Assembly: GCA_027081115.1 (NCBI GenBank)
Contig: JALWLD010000046.1
Span: 1-53,956 of the forward strand
DNA from: Sulfurovum sp.
GTDB taxonomy: Bacteria > Campylobacterota > Campylobacteria > Campylobacterales > Sulfurovaceae
Length of the DNA stretch: 53,956 nt
Reading direction: 5' to 3'
The position numbers and the translations under genes are program-made. Shown piece by piece: positions 7,918 to 17,183 of the stretch. The notes below the pieces were generated by a model, which searched no databases, was not told the origin of the DNA, and was given only the letters and a program-made list of their open reading frames with translations. Position 1 is the first letter of the stretch. Every line of letters begins with the position of its first letter.

Positions 7918-10556
7918 TACGCCAAGAGACCTTTCTTGGGGCCGCTCTGTCCACAGCAGTTTTTATATTTTTTTCCTGAACCACATGGACAAGGATCATT
8001 TCTTTTTGGTTTTTTAGTGCCTTGTATAGGTTTGAGTTTAGCAGAATCTTCAGCAATCACACCCTCTTCATAAGACTGATTAAGTTGTGCATCGGCTACT
8101 TCACTCTCAAGCTCTTCACGTATCTGTTCAACTGCTGCTTCTTCCTCTCCTGGAGAGGTAAAGTCAAACTGTACCAGGTGCAGTACTTTTACTGCTTCGA
8201 GTTTGATACGCTCTACAAGATCGGTAAAGAGTTTGTAAGAGTCCTGCTTGTACTCTGTAAGTGGATCTTTCTGATTATACCCTCTAAGACCAATACCGGT
8301 TTTAAGGACATCCATCTCATAGAGGTGGTCTCTCCATTGTGGATCAAGTACTTGAAGGTATAAGATACGCTCGATCTCTTGTCTCTGCTCCGGATCAAGT
8401 TGAGACATTTTCTCTTCATAAAGGTTTTCCATCATTTCGGTGATCATTGCGTGGAGCTCATCAGGCTCTTTACCTTTAAAGTGTTCATGATCAAGTTCAA
8501 TATGAAGTTCTTCACGAATGAGTGCTGCAAGTCTCTCTATATCAAAATCTTCTGAAGGCATACCGTCAAAGATCTCACACTCAGAAAGAAGATGGTCTAT
8601 GTACTCTCTACGGTTATCTTTGATTTTTGCATCAATATCAAAGTCAGGATCAAGCAGTTGATTTCTAAAGGCATAGATAGCTTTACGCTGATGGTTGGCA
8701 ACATCATCATACTCAAGAATATGTTTTCTTGATTCATAGTGTTGGTTCTCTACTTTCTTTTGTGCCTTTTCAACCGAACGTGTAACTATTTTGGAGTCAA
8801 TATACTCTCCCTCTTCTACGCCGAGTTTATTCATGATGTTTCTGATCTTCTCTCCGCCAAAAATACGCAGTAAGTTGTCATCTAGACTCAAGAAGAACTG
8901 ACTTTCACCCGGATCACCTTGACGACCTGAACGACCTCTTAACTGGTTGTCGATACGTCTACTTTCGTGTCTTTCTGTACCAAGAATGGCCAATCCGCCA
9001 AGACTTCTTACTTCATCGTCTATTTTAATATCTACTCCACGTCCTGCCATATTGGTTGCAACGGTTACCGCACCTTTCTGTCCCGCATTTTTAATGATCT
9101 CAGCTTCCTGCTCGTGATTTTTTGCATTGAGCATATTGTGAGGGATCTTTTCTGCTTTCAGTCTTGCATCGATCATCTCAGATTTTTCAATAGAAGCTGT
9201 CCCGATGAGTACGGGTTGTCCTTTTGCATGGTACTCTCTTACTTTACGTACCACAGCATCGAGTTTTTCGCGCTCTGTATTATAGATAAGGTCATTCCTG
9301 TCTATACGCTCAACAGGTACATTGGTAGGAATAGAGATGACATCTAGACCATAAATTTGTGAAAACTCTGTGGCTTCAGTCTGTGCTGTACCTGTCATAC
9401 CGGCTAGTTTCTCATACATTCTAAAGTAGTTTTGGTAGGTAATTTCAGCGAGTGTCTGTGACTCTTCTTGTATGGCTACACCCTCTTTTGCTTCCAGTGC
9501 CTGGTGTAAACCTTCTGAGTATCTACGTCCTTCAGAGAGTCTTCCTGTAAACTCATCAACGATGATAATTTCATCGTTTTGTACCACATAATCTACATCT
9601 TTTTCAAAAATGTAATGTGCTTTGAGTGACTGGTCAAGGTGATGAGAAAGTGCTGCATTCTCCAAAGAGTAAAGGTTTTCTACTTCAAAAAGATCTTGTG
9701 CTTTCTGAAGTCCCTGTTCTGTCATCACAATGGTTCTGTTCTTCTCATCAACAATAAAGTCTCCGGTTGTTTGCTCATCTTCGCCTGGCTTCGTATCTAT
9801 CTTTTCTCCACGTTCCATCTGCTTGGCAATGGCATCTGCTCTTGCGTAGTGGTTGTGGTCTCTTTGTGTCGGACCGGAAATGATAAGTGGTGTTCTGGCT
9901 TCATCAATGAGAATCGAATCCACTTCATCTACGATGGCATAGTAATGCTCACGCTGTACTTTCTCTTCTGCACGTACTTTCATATTGTCACGAAGGTAAT
10001 CAAAACCATATTCGTTATTGGTACCATAAGTGATATCGGCAGCATATTGTGCCTGTCTACCCATATCATCATGGATCTCAGCAGTAAGACATCCTACCGT
10101 GTAGCCTAAGAACTCATAGAGACGTCCCATATCTTCACTGTCTCTTTTGGCCAGGTAGTCATTCACGGTAACCACATGTACACCTTTACCTGTCATGGCA
10201 TTGAGAACAACTGCAAGTGTGGCAACAAGTGTTTTACCTTCTCCTGTTTTCATCTCTGCAATGTTTGCATCGTTAAGTACCATACCTCCGACCATCTGTA
10301 CATCATAGTGTCTTAGTCCAAGGGTTCTTTTACTTGCTTCTCTGGTAATAGCAAATGATTCATACAGCACATCGTCTAGTGTTCTTTCCCCATTTTGTAC
10401 AGATTCTCTGAGTGTGGTAAATGCAGCTTTTAGCTCATCATCACTCATTTTTTCATAATTGGATTCAAGGACGTTGATGTTTTTGACTTTTTTGAGGTAG
10501 CCTTTAACAATTTTATCATTTTGGGTACCAAAGATTTTTAGAACACTTTTTATCAT
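7917..10556 (-). CDS. secA: Protein translocase ATPase SecA
   Basis: 879 residues, full length. The Walker A is TGEGKT (104-109), the Walker B/DEAD region [15 protein letters not shown], and the helicase-like motif [12 protein letters not shown] is present. The tail [14 protein letters not shown] is the zinc-binding C-terminal domain that contacts SecB and the ribosome. It drives preproteins through SecYEG. The ATG start lies 202 bp from the divergent lolA; the downstream lolC/E gene overlaps its stop. Confidence 0.98.
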   Translation of the reverse strand: MIKSVLKIFGTQNDKIVKGYLKKVKNINVLESNYEKMSDDELKAAFTTLRESVQNGERTLDDVLYESFAITREASKRTLGLRHYDVQMVGGMVLNDANIAEMKTGEGKTLVATLAVVLNAMTGKGVHVVTVNDYLAKRDSEDMGRLYEFLGYTVGCLTAEIHDDMGRQAQYAADITYGTNNEYGFDYLRDNMKVRAEEKVQREHYYAIVDEVDSILIDEARTPLIISGPTQRDHNHYARADAIAKQMERGEKIDTKPGEDEQTTGDFIVDEKNRTIVMTEQGLQKAQDLFEVENLYSLENAALSHHLDQSLKAHYIFEKDVDYVVQNDEIIIVDEFTGRLSEGRRYSEGLHQALEAKEGVAIQEESQTLAEITYQNYFRMYEKLAGMTGTAQTEATEFSQIYGLDVISIPTNVPVERIDRNDLIYNTEREKLDAVVRKVREYHAKGQPVLIGTASIEKSEMIDARLKAEKIPHNMLNAKNHEQEAEIIKNAGQKGAVTVATNMAGRGVDIKIDDEVRSLGGLAILGTERHESRRIDNQLRGRSGRQGDPGESQFFLSLDDNLLRIFGGEKIRNIMNKLGVEEGEYIDSKIVTRSVEKAQKKVENQHYESRKHILEYDDVANHQRKAIYAFRNQLLDPDFDIDAKIKDNRREYIDHLLSECEIFDGMPSEDFDIERLAALIREELHIELDHEHFKGKEPDELHAMITEMMENLYEEKMSQLDPEQRQEIERILYLQVLDPQWRDHLYEMDVLKTGIGLRGYNQKDPLTEYKQDSYKLFTDLVERIKLEAVKVLHLVQFDFTSPGEEEAAVEQIREELESEVADAQLNQSYEEGVIAEDSAKLKPIQGTKKPKRNDPCPCGSGKKYKNCCGQSGPKKGLLA

Positions 10557-10729
10557 TTTTATTTGCCTACTTTACGGTTTTGATTAATGGAATTTATTTT
10601 ATCTAAAAAGTGATTAATAGTCAGTTATCTAAAACGATATACACTCTGCAAGCTTGATCATCCACTGTTGTTTCACTATTTTTTGAAATAATCTCCAGGT
10701 AGACAAGTGGTATTTTTGGTACTTTTCTA

Positions 10730-10735
10730 TATAAT
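10730..10735 (+). promoter_or_regulatory. -10 box (TATAAT) of the lolA operon
   Basis: A perfect TATAAT lies 23 bases before the lolA ATG, after a T-rich stretch. The RBS AAAAGGA follows. The secA promoter must lie in the same 202-bp divergent spacer. Confidence 0.5.
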
Positions 10736-10758
10736 CATCACAATTAAAAAGGATACAA

Positions 10759-11283
10759 ATGAGAGCATTTTTATTATTATCTATTATGGGTCTATCTCTT
10801 TTCGCAGAGTCTATTTCCATTCCTCAAAATTTCCAAGCAGACTTTATACAAAAAATCACAAATCCAAAGAAAAAAGTAATTAATTATGCGGGGAAAGTCT
10901 ACTTCTCAGAAGGTGTCAAACTGAAGTGGACCTATACAAAACCAACAAAAAAAGAGGTCTGTACCAATGGAGAAGAGCTTCTGGTGGTTGACCATGATCT
11001 CGAACAGGTGTCTGAATATCGTATTAACAAAGGGTTTAATCTTTCCAAGATTTTGGAAAAAGCAAAATTACATAAAGACAATATCTATTTGGCAAGTTAC
11101 AATGGAAAAAAATATACTATTTTGGTAGATGAAAACAGAAAGATGAAAGCCGTAGGTTATTTTGATGATCTTGACAATAAAGTACAAATTTCATTTACAG
11201 GTATTAAGTATGGAGAGGGTAAACTCTCAGACAAGATTATGAGATGTATACAACCAAAAACATATGATTTTATAAGGGGATAA
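10759..11283 (+). CDS. lolA: Outer-membrane lipoprotein carrier LolA
   Basis: 174 residues: signal peptide (LLLSIMGLSLFAES), then a LolA fold. NFQADFIQKI near the start, YAGKVYFSEGVKLKWTYTKP and KEVCTNGEELLVVDHDLEQV match the conserved first strands of LolA, which ferries lipoproteins through the periplasm from LolCDE to the outer membrane. It is first in a tight plus-strand run with a coiled-coil membrane protein and PPK2. The family is diverse, but the strand motifs and length fit well. Confidence 0.85.
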   Translation: MRAFLLLSIMGLSLFAESISIPQNFQADFIQKITNPKKKVINYAGKVYFSEGVKLKWTYTKPTKKEVCTNGEELLVVDHDLEQVSEYRINKGFNLSKILEKAKLHKDNIYLASYNGKKYTILVDENRKMKAVGYFDDLDNKVQISFTGIKYGEGKLSDKIMRCIQPKTYDFIRG

Positions 11284-11284
11284 T

Positions 11285-11836
11285 ATGAATGATTTACTTT
11301 GTAAAATAGGAAATGACTCTAACTATATGCTTGCTGCCGCCATGGCTGTTGTTGTACTTCTTTTTATTGTTTTGATGGTGGTTATTACGAGTATGCGAGT
11401 GAAGGCCTATAAAGACCGTTTCATCAATACAAAAATTGATAACCAGGAGAAAGAAGCACAAATAGCTGAGCTTCAAAAAGAGTTACAAACTCTGAAAATA
11501 AAAGAGGCACAAAATGCACAGGAGCTTCAGTCGTTTACCCAAACCAAAGAGAAATTGGCACACACAGAAGAGAGTTTAACTGCTTTACAAAAAAGCTCCA
11601 ATGAGCTTGAAAAATTACAAGGACAGACACAGTCCAAATTTGAACATATGCAAGACAAACATGAAACACTTCGAGAAGAGCATAAGTTACTGCAAGAGCG
11701 TTTTGAATCTTTACAAGAAGATAACAGTAAACTGCATGTCAATAATGCCCGTCTTCTTATGAAACTTGAAACAGAAGCGAGATTGGCAATGCAGTCCAAT
11801 ACCAAAACAAAAAATAACGGTAATGATGAATCATGA
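11285..11836 (+). CDS. Membrane-anchored coiled-coil protein, function unknown
   Basis: 183 residues that I cannot assign. One membrane segment (about 15-36) is followed by a long charged helix (about 47-165) with heptad-like Leu/Glu/Lys spacing and many Gln, as in a parallel coiled coil, and a Lys/Asn-rich polar tail. The topology suggests a short N-terminus outside and a long cytoplasmic rod. The start is 1 base after the lolA stop (TAATATG), and its stop overlaps the ppk2 start (ATGA), so all three are co-translated. Rod proteins of this shape (RmuC-like, YhcB-like) occur in envelope and division contexts; I see no further motif to choose one. Confidence 0.75.
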   Translation: MNDLLCKIGNDSNYMLAAAMAVVVLLFIVLMVVITSMRVKAYKDRFINTKIDNQEKEAQIAELQKELQTLKIKEAQNAQELQSFTQTKEKLAHTEESLTALQKSSNELEKLQGQTQSKFEHMQDKHETLREEHKLLQERFESLQEDNSKLHVNNARLLMKLETEARLAMQSNTKTKNNGNDES

Positions 11837-12651
11837 AAAAGCAAAAAACAATCTATACAAAAAAGCTTCCAGAGTATGAAAATGCACATTCAAAAGTATT
11901 TAAAAAGAATGGCAATATAGAGACGAAATTTTATGAAAAAGAGTCTTTACGTCTTCAGTATGAGTTGGTAAAACTGCAAAAGTGGATCATAGACAATGAA
12001 AAACGTCTTTTGGTTATTTTTGAGGGTATGGATACAGCGGGGAAGAGCTCAACGATCAAAGAGTTTAACTCTTATTTAAACCCCCGAGAAGCACGTTCAG
12101 TCGCTTTACCAAAACCCAACTCAAAGGAGCTTGGGCAGTGGTATTTTCAACGGCACCTCAAGCAGATACCTAATGCCGGAGAGATCGTCTTTTTTGATCG
12201 ATCCTGGTACAATAGGGCAGGTATAGAACAGATCTTTGGTTTCTGTACACAAGATCAGCATGAGCACTTCTATAAACAGGTAAATGGTGTTGAAGAAATG
12301 TTGGTAGATGATGGCATACTCTTTTTTAAATTTTACCTCAATATCTCAAAAGAGACACAGGAAAACCGTATAAAAGACAGAGAAACCAACCCACTTAAAA
12401 GCTGGAAACTCTCAGAGCTTGACTACAAGTCTATGGCTAAATACCATGAGTATGAAATACTACGTGATAAAATGTTCCATATCTCAGGAACAGAGCATGC
12501 GCCATGGTGTGAACTAGATGCCAACGACAAAAAACGCGCACGGATTAATGCTGTGCGTTATCTACTTCTCAATATTCCTTATGATGGAAAAGATGAGAAG
12601 CTTATCTGTGGGGTAGATGAGGCTATTGTAACACTACATAATAAAAACTGA
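11833..12651 (+). CDS. ppk2: Polyphosphate kinase 2 family protein
   Basis: 272 residues, the usual size of a one-domain PPK2. Walker A is FEGMDTAGKSS (63-73), Walker B is FFDRSWYNRAG (120-130), and the lid region RIKDRETNPLKSWKLSELD is present. PPK2 enzymes use polyphosphate to phosphorylate nucleoside mono- or diphosphates, or the reverse. The substrate class cannot be fixed by eye. The start codon overlaps the previous stop (ATGA). Confidence 0.95.
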   Translation: MKKQKTIYTKKLPEYENAHSKVFKKNGNIETKFYEKESLRLQYELVKLQKWIIDNEKRLLVIFEGMDTAGKSSTIKEFNSYLNPREARSVALPKPNSKELGQWYFQRHLKQIPNAGEIVFFDRSWYNRAGIEQIFGFCTQDQHEHFYKQVNGVEEMLVDDGILFFKFYLNISKETQENRIKDRETNPLKSWKLSELDYKSMAKYHEYEILRDKMFHISGTEHAPWCELDANDKKRARINAVRYLLLNIPYDGKDEKLICGVDEAIVTLHNKN

Positions 12652-12672
12652 ATAATTAAACAAGGAACACAC

Positions 12673-13020
12673 ATGTCAATAAAAATATACCATAATCCAA
12701 GATGTAGTAAATCAAGAAATACTTTAGCACTACTAGAAGAACAAGGTGTAGATGCTCAGGTAGTAAAATACCTAGATACACCTCCAAGTAAAGAAGAGTT
12801 AAAAGCGTTATTAAAAATGTTAGGAATGACTGCTAGAGAACTTATGCGAACCAAAGAAGAAGTCTATAAAGAGTTAGGTTTAAAAGATGTTACCGATGAA
12901 GAAGCTCTCATTGAAGCAATGGTAACTAACCCTAAGCTTATAGAACGTCCTATTGTAGTGAAGGATGGTAAAGCAGCTATAGGGAGACCTATAGAGAATA
13001 TAGTAGAGTTATTGAAGTAG
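12673..13020 (+). CDS. arsC: ArsC-family reductase (glutaredoxin-type arsenate reductase or Spx/YffB-like)
   Basis: 115 residues. IYHNPRCSKSRNTL carries the catalytic Cys11 in the ArsC P-loop-like position, and NPKLIERPIVVKDGKAAIGRP is the conserved C-terminal ArsC motif, with Arg residues that bind the oxyanion. It would reduce arsenate to arsenite with glutathione/glutaredoxin or act as a related disulfide reductase. There is no arsR, acr3 or arsB nearby, so the arsenic role is not supported by context. The RBS is ACAAGGA 7 bases before ATG. The gene is convergent with sorB. Confidence 0.85.
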   Translation: MSIKIYHNPRCSKSRNTLALLEEQGVDAQVVKYLDTPPSKEELKALLKMLGMTARELMRTKEEVYKELGLKDVTDEEALIEAMVTNPKLIERPIVVKDGKAAIGRPIENIVELLK

Positions 13021-13038
13021 TCCAGAGTAGAGCTTAGT

Positions 13039-13374
13039 CTACTCCAACTCCCCATTTCCATAATTTTCAAACAGGTAATTAGTCACAGTCTCTATATCTT
13101 TTTTTGTTTTGATAGGTGCTTTAAAAACGGTGATCATTTTGATGACCTTGTCATACCAGAATTTTCTAGACTGTGGTCCTTGATTGATAACATATCCAAA
13201 AGAGTGACACATATTACATTTACCTTTTGTGGAGTAGATTCCTTTTCCCTCTTTCATAGGAAAATCGACGTATGGAATGGTAATACCTGTGTTTGAACCT
13301 GCAAAGAGGATAGTTCCTGTAAAGCTAGTTACTATGAAAGATTTTTTAAAAAGTTTTTTAAAGAGTTGCATCAT
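13039..13374 (-). CDS. sorB: SorB-like c-type cytochrome subunit of sulfite dehydrogenase
   Basis: 111 residues: signal peptide, then one haem c site CNMCH (53-57) in GKCNMCHSFG. In SorAB enzymes this small monohaem cytochrome accepts electrons from the molybdenum subunit in the periplasm. It is encoded directly after SorA with a 4-base overlap (ATGA). Size and context fit SorB. Confidence 0.88.
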   Translation of the reverse strand: MMQLFKKLFKKSFIVTSFTGTILFAGSNTGITIPYVDFPMKEGKGIYSTKGKCNMCHSFGYVINQGPQSRKFWYDKVIKMITVFKAPIKTKKDIETVTNYLFENYGNGELE

Positions 13375-14588
13375 GATACCACCTCTACAGTTACTTCATC
13401 AATACCATTGTATTTGTAGCCACCATGATTCCATTTGATATCTTTTGCAAAAGGCTGGATCTCACCTTTTTTATTGCTTGCTTTGCAGAGAATATTTAGT
13501 GTACCACTGCTCTGCGGTTTTAGAGTATAGCTAAAAGCACGGTAGGCATATGGGCCTTGGCTTCCGTCATCAAGTGTTGCATCATTCCATGTTGCACCAT
13601 TATCTGTGGAAATTTGTACGGTTTTTATGCCATGCCCACCATCAAAAGCAATACCTCTGACAATAAGTTCTGCACTTTGTTTAATCTTTATGCCACTTTG
13701 TGGGTAGCCAATGAGAGAGTTTACATTCATCTTTTCAATAGGTTTTGTCTCTGCAGCCAGATTATCTGGTGTTTCACATTCACACGCATTGTCTGGTATG
13801 CGGTAGGCATGGTCCATAAAGTGCAGTTTTTGTCTCTCTTTGGTTACTGTAATGTGAGAGAGCATCTTGATCCATGAATCTGAGTAGACACCGGGGATGA
13901 TGAGCCTTAATGGGTATCCGTTGAGGTAAGGTAGTGCTTCACCATTCATCTCGTATGCAAGGATAATGTCATCATGTATCTCATCGATTTTTACTTCACG
14001 TATAAAGTCAGCAGTTTCATTGTAAACCGCTTTCTCTTCTCCGTTAAAGCCAACCCATGAAGCACCCTCCTCAAGTCCTGCTTTTTGCAGTACATCTTTT
14101 AAACGTACCCCTTTCCATCTGGCACAACCCATAGCACCCACACCCCATTGAATACCCGAAGTGGTTGGTTTAAAAGCGGTACGGTTATTTCCTCCACATT
14201 GAAGAACAGCAGTGACTTCTACGGCTTTAAACTCTGTTTTAAGTGTATGAAGAGAGATCTTTATCTCATTTTTGACTGCACCCTCTACTGTTACTGAGAA
14301 TTTTCTTAGGTTGATGTATGTTGGGATGATGGGTAGGTGCCAACGTACGAAGAAAAGGTCATTGGGGGTGAGGGCAGTGGTAAAGACTTCTCTTGGTGTT
14401 TCCAAAAGTGGTGGTCTGTCAGAATATGTGATGAGTGGTCTTTTTTGAGGAAAAGCAATTTCTGAAACTTTTTGGTTGTCTACAGGATGTACTGTCTCTG
14501 CAGCTTCTTTTGCTTCAAGTGTAGTACTACCAATAGCTGCTGAACCTGCAACAGTTATCGCTTTTTTAAAAAAATCTCGTCTTTGCAT
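13371..14588 (-). CDS. sorA: SorA-like sulfite:cytochrome c oxidoreductase, molybdenum subunit
   Basis: 405 residues of the sulfite oxidase family. A Tat signal (QRRDFFKKAITVAG) sends the folded molybdoenzyme to the periplasm. The molybdopterin domain contains AVLQCGGNNR with the Mo-ligand Cys131, GVGAMGCARWKGVRL, and NGYPLRLIIPGVYS; the last 130 residues form the Ig-like Mo-co dimerisation domain. It oxidises sulfite to sulfate and passes electrons to SorB. The next gene is sorB, overlapping. The pair points to sulfur-compound oxidation. A nitrate-reductase-like use of the fold is unlikely given the SorB partner. Confidence 0.92.
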   Translation of the reverse strand: MQRRDFFKKAITVAGSAAIGSTTLEAKEAAETVHPVDNQKVSEIAFPQKRPLITYSDRPPLLETPREVFTTALTPNDLFFVRWHLPIIPTYINLRKFSVTVEGAVKNEIKISLHTLKTEFKAVEVTAVLQCGGNNRTAFKPTTSGIQWGVGAMGCARWKGVRLKDVLQKAGLEEGASWVGFNGEEKAVYNETADFIREVKIDEIHDDIILAYEMNGEALPYLNGYPLRLIIPGVYSDSWIKMLSHITVTKERQKLHFMDHAYRIPDNACECETPDNLAAETKPIEKMNVNSLIGYPQSGIKIKQSAELIVRGIAFDGGHGIKTVQISTDNGATWNDATLDDGSQGPYAYRAFSYTLKPQSSGTLNILCKASNKKGEIQPFAKDIKWNHGGYKYNGIDEVTVEVVS

Positions 14589-14717
14589 ACTTTTTTCCTC
14601 AATGAAATAATTTTGACGATTATACTAAAAAATTTATTCGATACCGTTTTTAGATCATTAAGAAGTTTTGGGTAAAATCGCATTAATTAAAACTATATTA
14701 TCTATGAAGGATACCAT

Positions 14718-16316
14718 TTGCTAAGTACAGTAAATTTAACACAACGTTACGGAAAGAGAGTACTTTTCGACAAGATCAACATGACTATGGATGTTGGAAA
14801 GCGCTATGGACTTATTGGTGCCAATGGTGCAGGGAAATCAACATTTATGAAGATCCTTGCTGGAGAGTTGGAGCCAAGTGATGGTGAAGTACAGTTACAG
14901 CCGGGTCTTAAACTGGGTATGCTTTCTCAGAACCAGTATGCTTTTGAAGAGTATACACTGACTGACGCTGTACTTTACGGAAACAAAAAACTTTTTGATG
15001 CGCAAAAAGAGAAAGAAAAACTCTACATGGAAGGTGATTTTGAATCAGATGAAGTAAATAACCGTCTGGGTGAACTTGAAATGATCTGTGCAGATGAAGA
15101 CCCAACGTATGAGTCAGATGTTAAAATTGAAAAACTGCTCCAGTCTCTTGGTTTTCCTGTAGAACAGCATGGAGAGCTTATGTCATCACTTACAGGTGGA
15201 GACAAGTTCAAAATTCTACTTGCTCAGGTTCTTTTCCTCAAGCCAGATATCCTACTACTCGATGAACCTACGAACAACCTTGATATGGAGACGATCTCAT
15301 GGCTTGAAAATGAGTTGAAACGTCATGAAGGTACACTGATGGTTATCTCTCACGACAGACACTTTCTTAATGGTGTTGTGACACATATTCTTGACCTTGA
15401 TTTCCAAAATATCCGTGAATTTACAGGAAATTATGATGAGTGGTATATCGCTGCAAATCTCATAGCCAAGCAGGCAGAGACAGATAGAAGTAAAGCACTC
15501 AAAGAGAAAGAGGAACTTGAAGGGTTTATTGCACGATTCTCAGCCAATGCATCAAAAGCAAAACAGGCAACATCGAGACAAAAACAGTTGGATAAACTGG
15601 ATGTACAAGCTATTAAACTCTCTTCCAGACGTGACCCGTCTATTATGTTCAAGGCACATCGTGACATTGGAAATGAAGTACTTGAAGTGGAAGGTTTATC
15701 CAAATCGTATGATGGTGAGACTGTATTTGAAAATCTTACTTTCAAGATCAACAAGGGTGACAAGATTGCGCTTATTGGTACGAATGGTGTAGGTAAGACA
15801 ACACTGCTTAAGATCCTTATGGAAGAGATTGAAGCAGACTCTGGAACTTTTAAATGGGGTCAAACTATTACACATTCATATTTCCCTCAAAATACAACAG
15901 ATCTTGTGGTCGGTGATGAAGAGTTACCGCAGTGGATTCAAGGTTTTGATGTTAAATGGCATATTGATGATATTCGAAAAACATTGGGACGTATGTTGTT
16001 TTCAGGAGAAGAACAGAAGAAAAAAATCGATGCATGTTCTGGTGGAGAAAAACATCGTGTCATGCTTTCAAAGATTATGATGGACTCTTCAAACTTCTTA
16101 GTCATGGATGAGCCAAACAACCACCTTGACCTTGAAGCGATTGTTGCATTGGGTGAAGCACTGCACAACTACAAAGGAGGTGTCATCTGTGTTTCACACG
16201 ACAGAGAACTCATCGATGCATTTGCAAACCGTATCATTAAGTTAAATGAAGATGGTACAGTGATTGATTTTGAGGGTGACTATGAGGAATTTGTAGAAAA
16301 ACATGGAAAGCACTAA
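14718..16316 (+). CDS. ABC-F family ATPase, YbiT-like
   Basis: 532 residues with two ABC ATPase domains and no membrane segment. Domain 1 has GANGAGKST, TGGDKFK and LLLDEPTNNLD; domain 2 has GTNGVGKTT, CSGGEKHR and LVMDEPNNHLD. The long charged linker (about 240-310) is the P-site tRNA interaction motif of ABC-F proteins, which act on stalled or idle ribosomes. The start RYGLIGANGAGKSTFMKILAGELEPSDG closely resembles E. coli YbiT. The start codon is TTG, set by GAAGG 7 bases upstream and by the position of the first strand. Some ABC-F proteins give antibiotic resistance, but this type is a housekeeping one. Confidence 0.92.
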   Translation: MLSTVNLTQRYGKRVLFDKINMTMDVGKRYGLIGANGAGKSTFMKILAGELEPSDGEVQLQPGLKLGMLSQNQYAFEEYTLTDAVLYGNKKLFDAQKEKEKLYMEGDFESDEVNNRLGELEMICADEDPTYESDVKIEKLLQSLGFPVEQHGELMSSLTGGDKFKILLAQVLFLKPDILLLDEPTNNLDMETISWLENELKRHEGTLMVISHDRHFLNGVVTHILDLDFQNIREFTGNYDEWYIAANLIAKQAETDRSKALKEKEELEGFIARFSANASKAKQATSRQKQLDKLDVQAIKLSSRRDPSIMFKAHRDIGNEVLEVEGLSKSYDGETVFENLTFKINKGDKIALIGTNGVGKTTLLKILMEEIEADSGTFKWGQTITHSYFPQNTTDLVVGDEELPQWIQGFDVKWHIDDIRKTLGRMLFSGEEQKKKIDACSGGEKHRVMLSKIMMDSSNFLVMDEPNNHLDLEAIVALGEALHNYKGGVICVSHDRELIDAFANRIIKLNEDGTVIDFEGDYEEFVEKHGKH

Positions 16317-16366
16317 AATGGGCATTTACCCATTTTAATATGTGAGGTGCTCTCTTAAGGGAGCAC
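16315..16366. terminator. Two stem-loops between the convergent ABC-F and yebC genes
   Basis: Stem 1 pairs AAAATGGG with CCCATTTT around 6 bases (16315-16336) and covers the ABC-F stop codon. Stem 2 pairs GTGCTCTC with GGGAGCAC, with one T-G wobble, around TTAA (16347-16366) and lies 3 bases from the yebC stop. Each probably ends one of the two transcripts. Confidence 0.6.
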
Positions 16367-16369
16367 TAA

Positions 16370-17107
16370 TTAGTTTATGTTCGTAAACACAGTTTGTACA
16401 TCTTCATCTTCTTCGAGTTTGTCGATGAGTGTCTCTAGCTCTTCCATATGTTCATCTGAAAGATCTATAGGTGTATTGGCAATGTACTCCAATGTTGCTT
16501 TTTTCACTTCTACATTCATGTCTTCTAATGCTTTTGAAAGTTCTCCAAATGAGGTAAAGTCTCCAAATACCCTTACAATGTTAATATCTTCGCCATCTTC
16601 TTGAGGTTCTACATCTTCTTCTATCTCTTCAAGACCAAAGTCGATGAGTTCCAGTTCCAGTTCTTCGAGGTCCATGTCATCTGTTTTGTTAAAGACAAAG
16701 ACACATTTTCTTGTGAACATGAAGTTTAATGAACCTGAAGTCAGCATCTCTGCACCGTTACGTACCAAGATAGCTTTCACATTGGCAACGGTTCTTGTAT
16801 TGTTATCTGTAGCACATTCAACAATGAGCTGTACACCATGTGCTGCTTTGACGTCATAGGTTAACTCTTTAATGTCGGCAAGATCTTTTGCAGCAGCTCT
16901 TTTTACAGCGGCATCAATATTGTCTTTTGGCATGTTTTGTGCTTTAGCATTGAGGATAGCTGTACGAAGCTTAGGATTCATGTCCGGGTCCATACCACCT
17001 TCTTTGGCTGCCATGGTAATGATCTTCCCAAGTTTAGGAAAGACTCTTGACATGGTCCCCCATCTTTTCATTTTTGCTGCTTTACGGTATTCAAACGCTC
17101 TACCCAT
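16370..17107 (-). CDS. yebC: YebC/PmpR/TACO1-family protein
   Basis: 245 residues, normal length. It opens with [23 protein letters not shown], a slightly divergent form of the family's usual start, and contains [28 protein letters not shown] and the acidic C-terminal domain. The family was annotated as transcriptional regulators; more recent work on bacterial YebC and mitochondrial TACO1 supports a role in translation of proline-rich stretches. It is divergent from selO with 76 bases between. Confidence 0.93.
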   Translation of the reverse strand: MGRAFEYRKAAKMKRWGTMSRVFPKLGKIITMAAKEGGMDPDMNPKLRTAILNAKAQNMPKDNIDAAVKRAAAKDLADIKELTYDVKAAHGVQLIVECATDNNTRTVANVKAILVRNGAEMLTSGSLNFMFTRKCVFVFNKTDDMDLEELELELIDFGLEEIEEDVEPQEDGEDINIVRVFGDFTSFGELSKALEDMNVEVKKATLEYIANTPIDLSDEHMEELETLIDKLEEDEDVQTVFTNIN

Positions 17108-17183
17108 AGATATATCCTTACAAATTAATTGGGTGTATTATACTCCTAAGTCACTTTAAAGTTTCGGTTAGTATATTGTTGAG

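Noticed and set aside
9639..10109. 156-residue open frame antisense to secA
   Set aside because: Cys/Phe/Val-rich composition typical of a shadow frame; secA is unambiguous.
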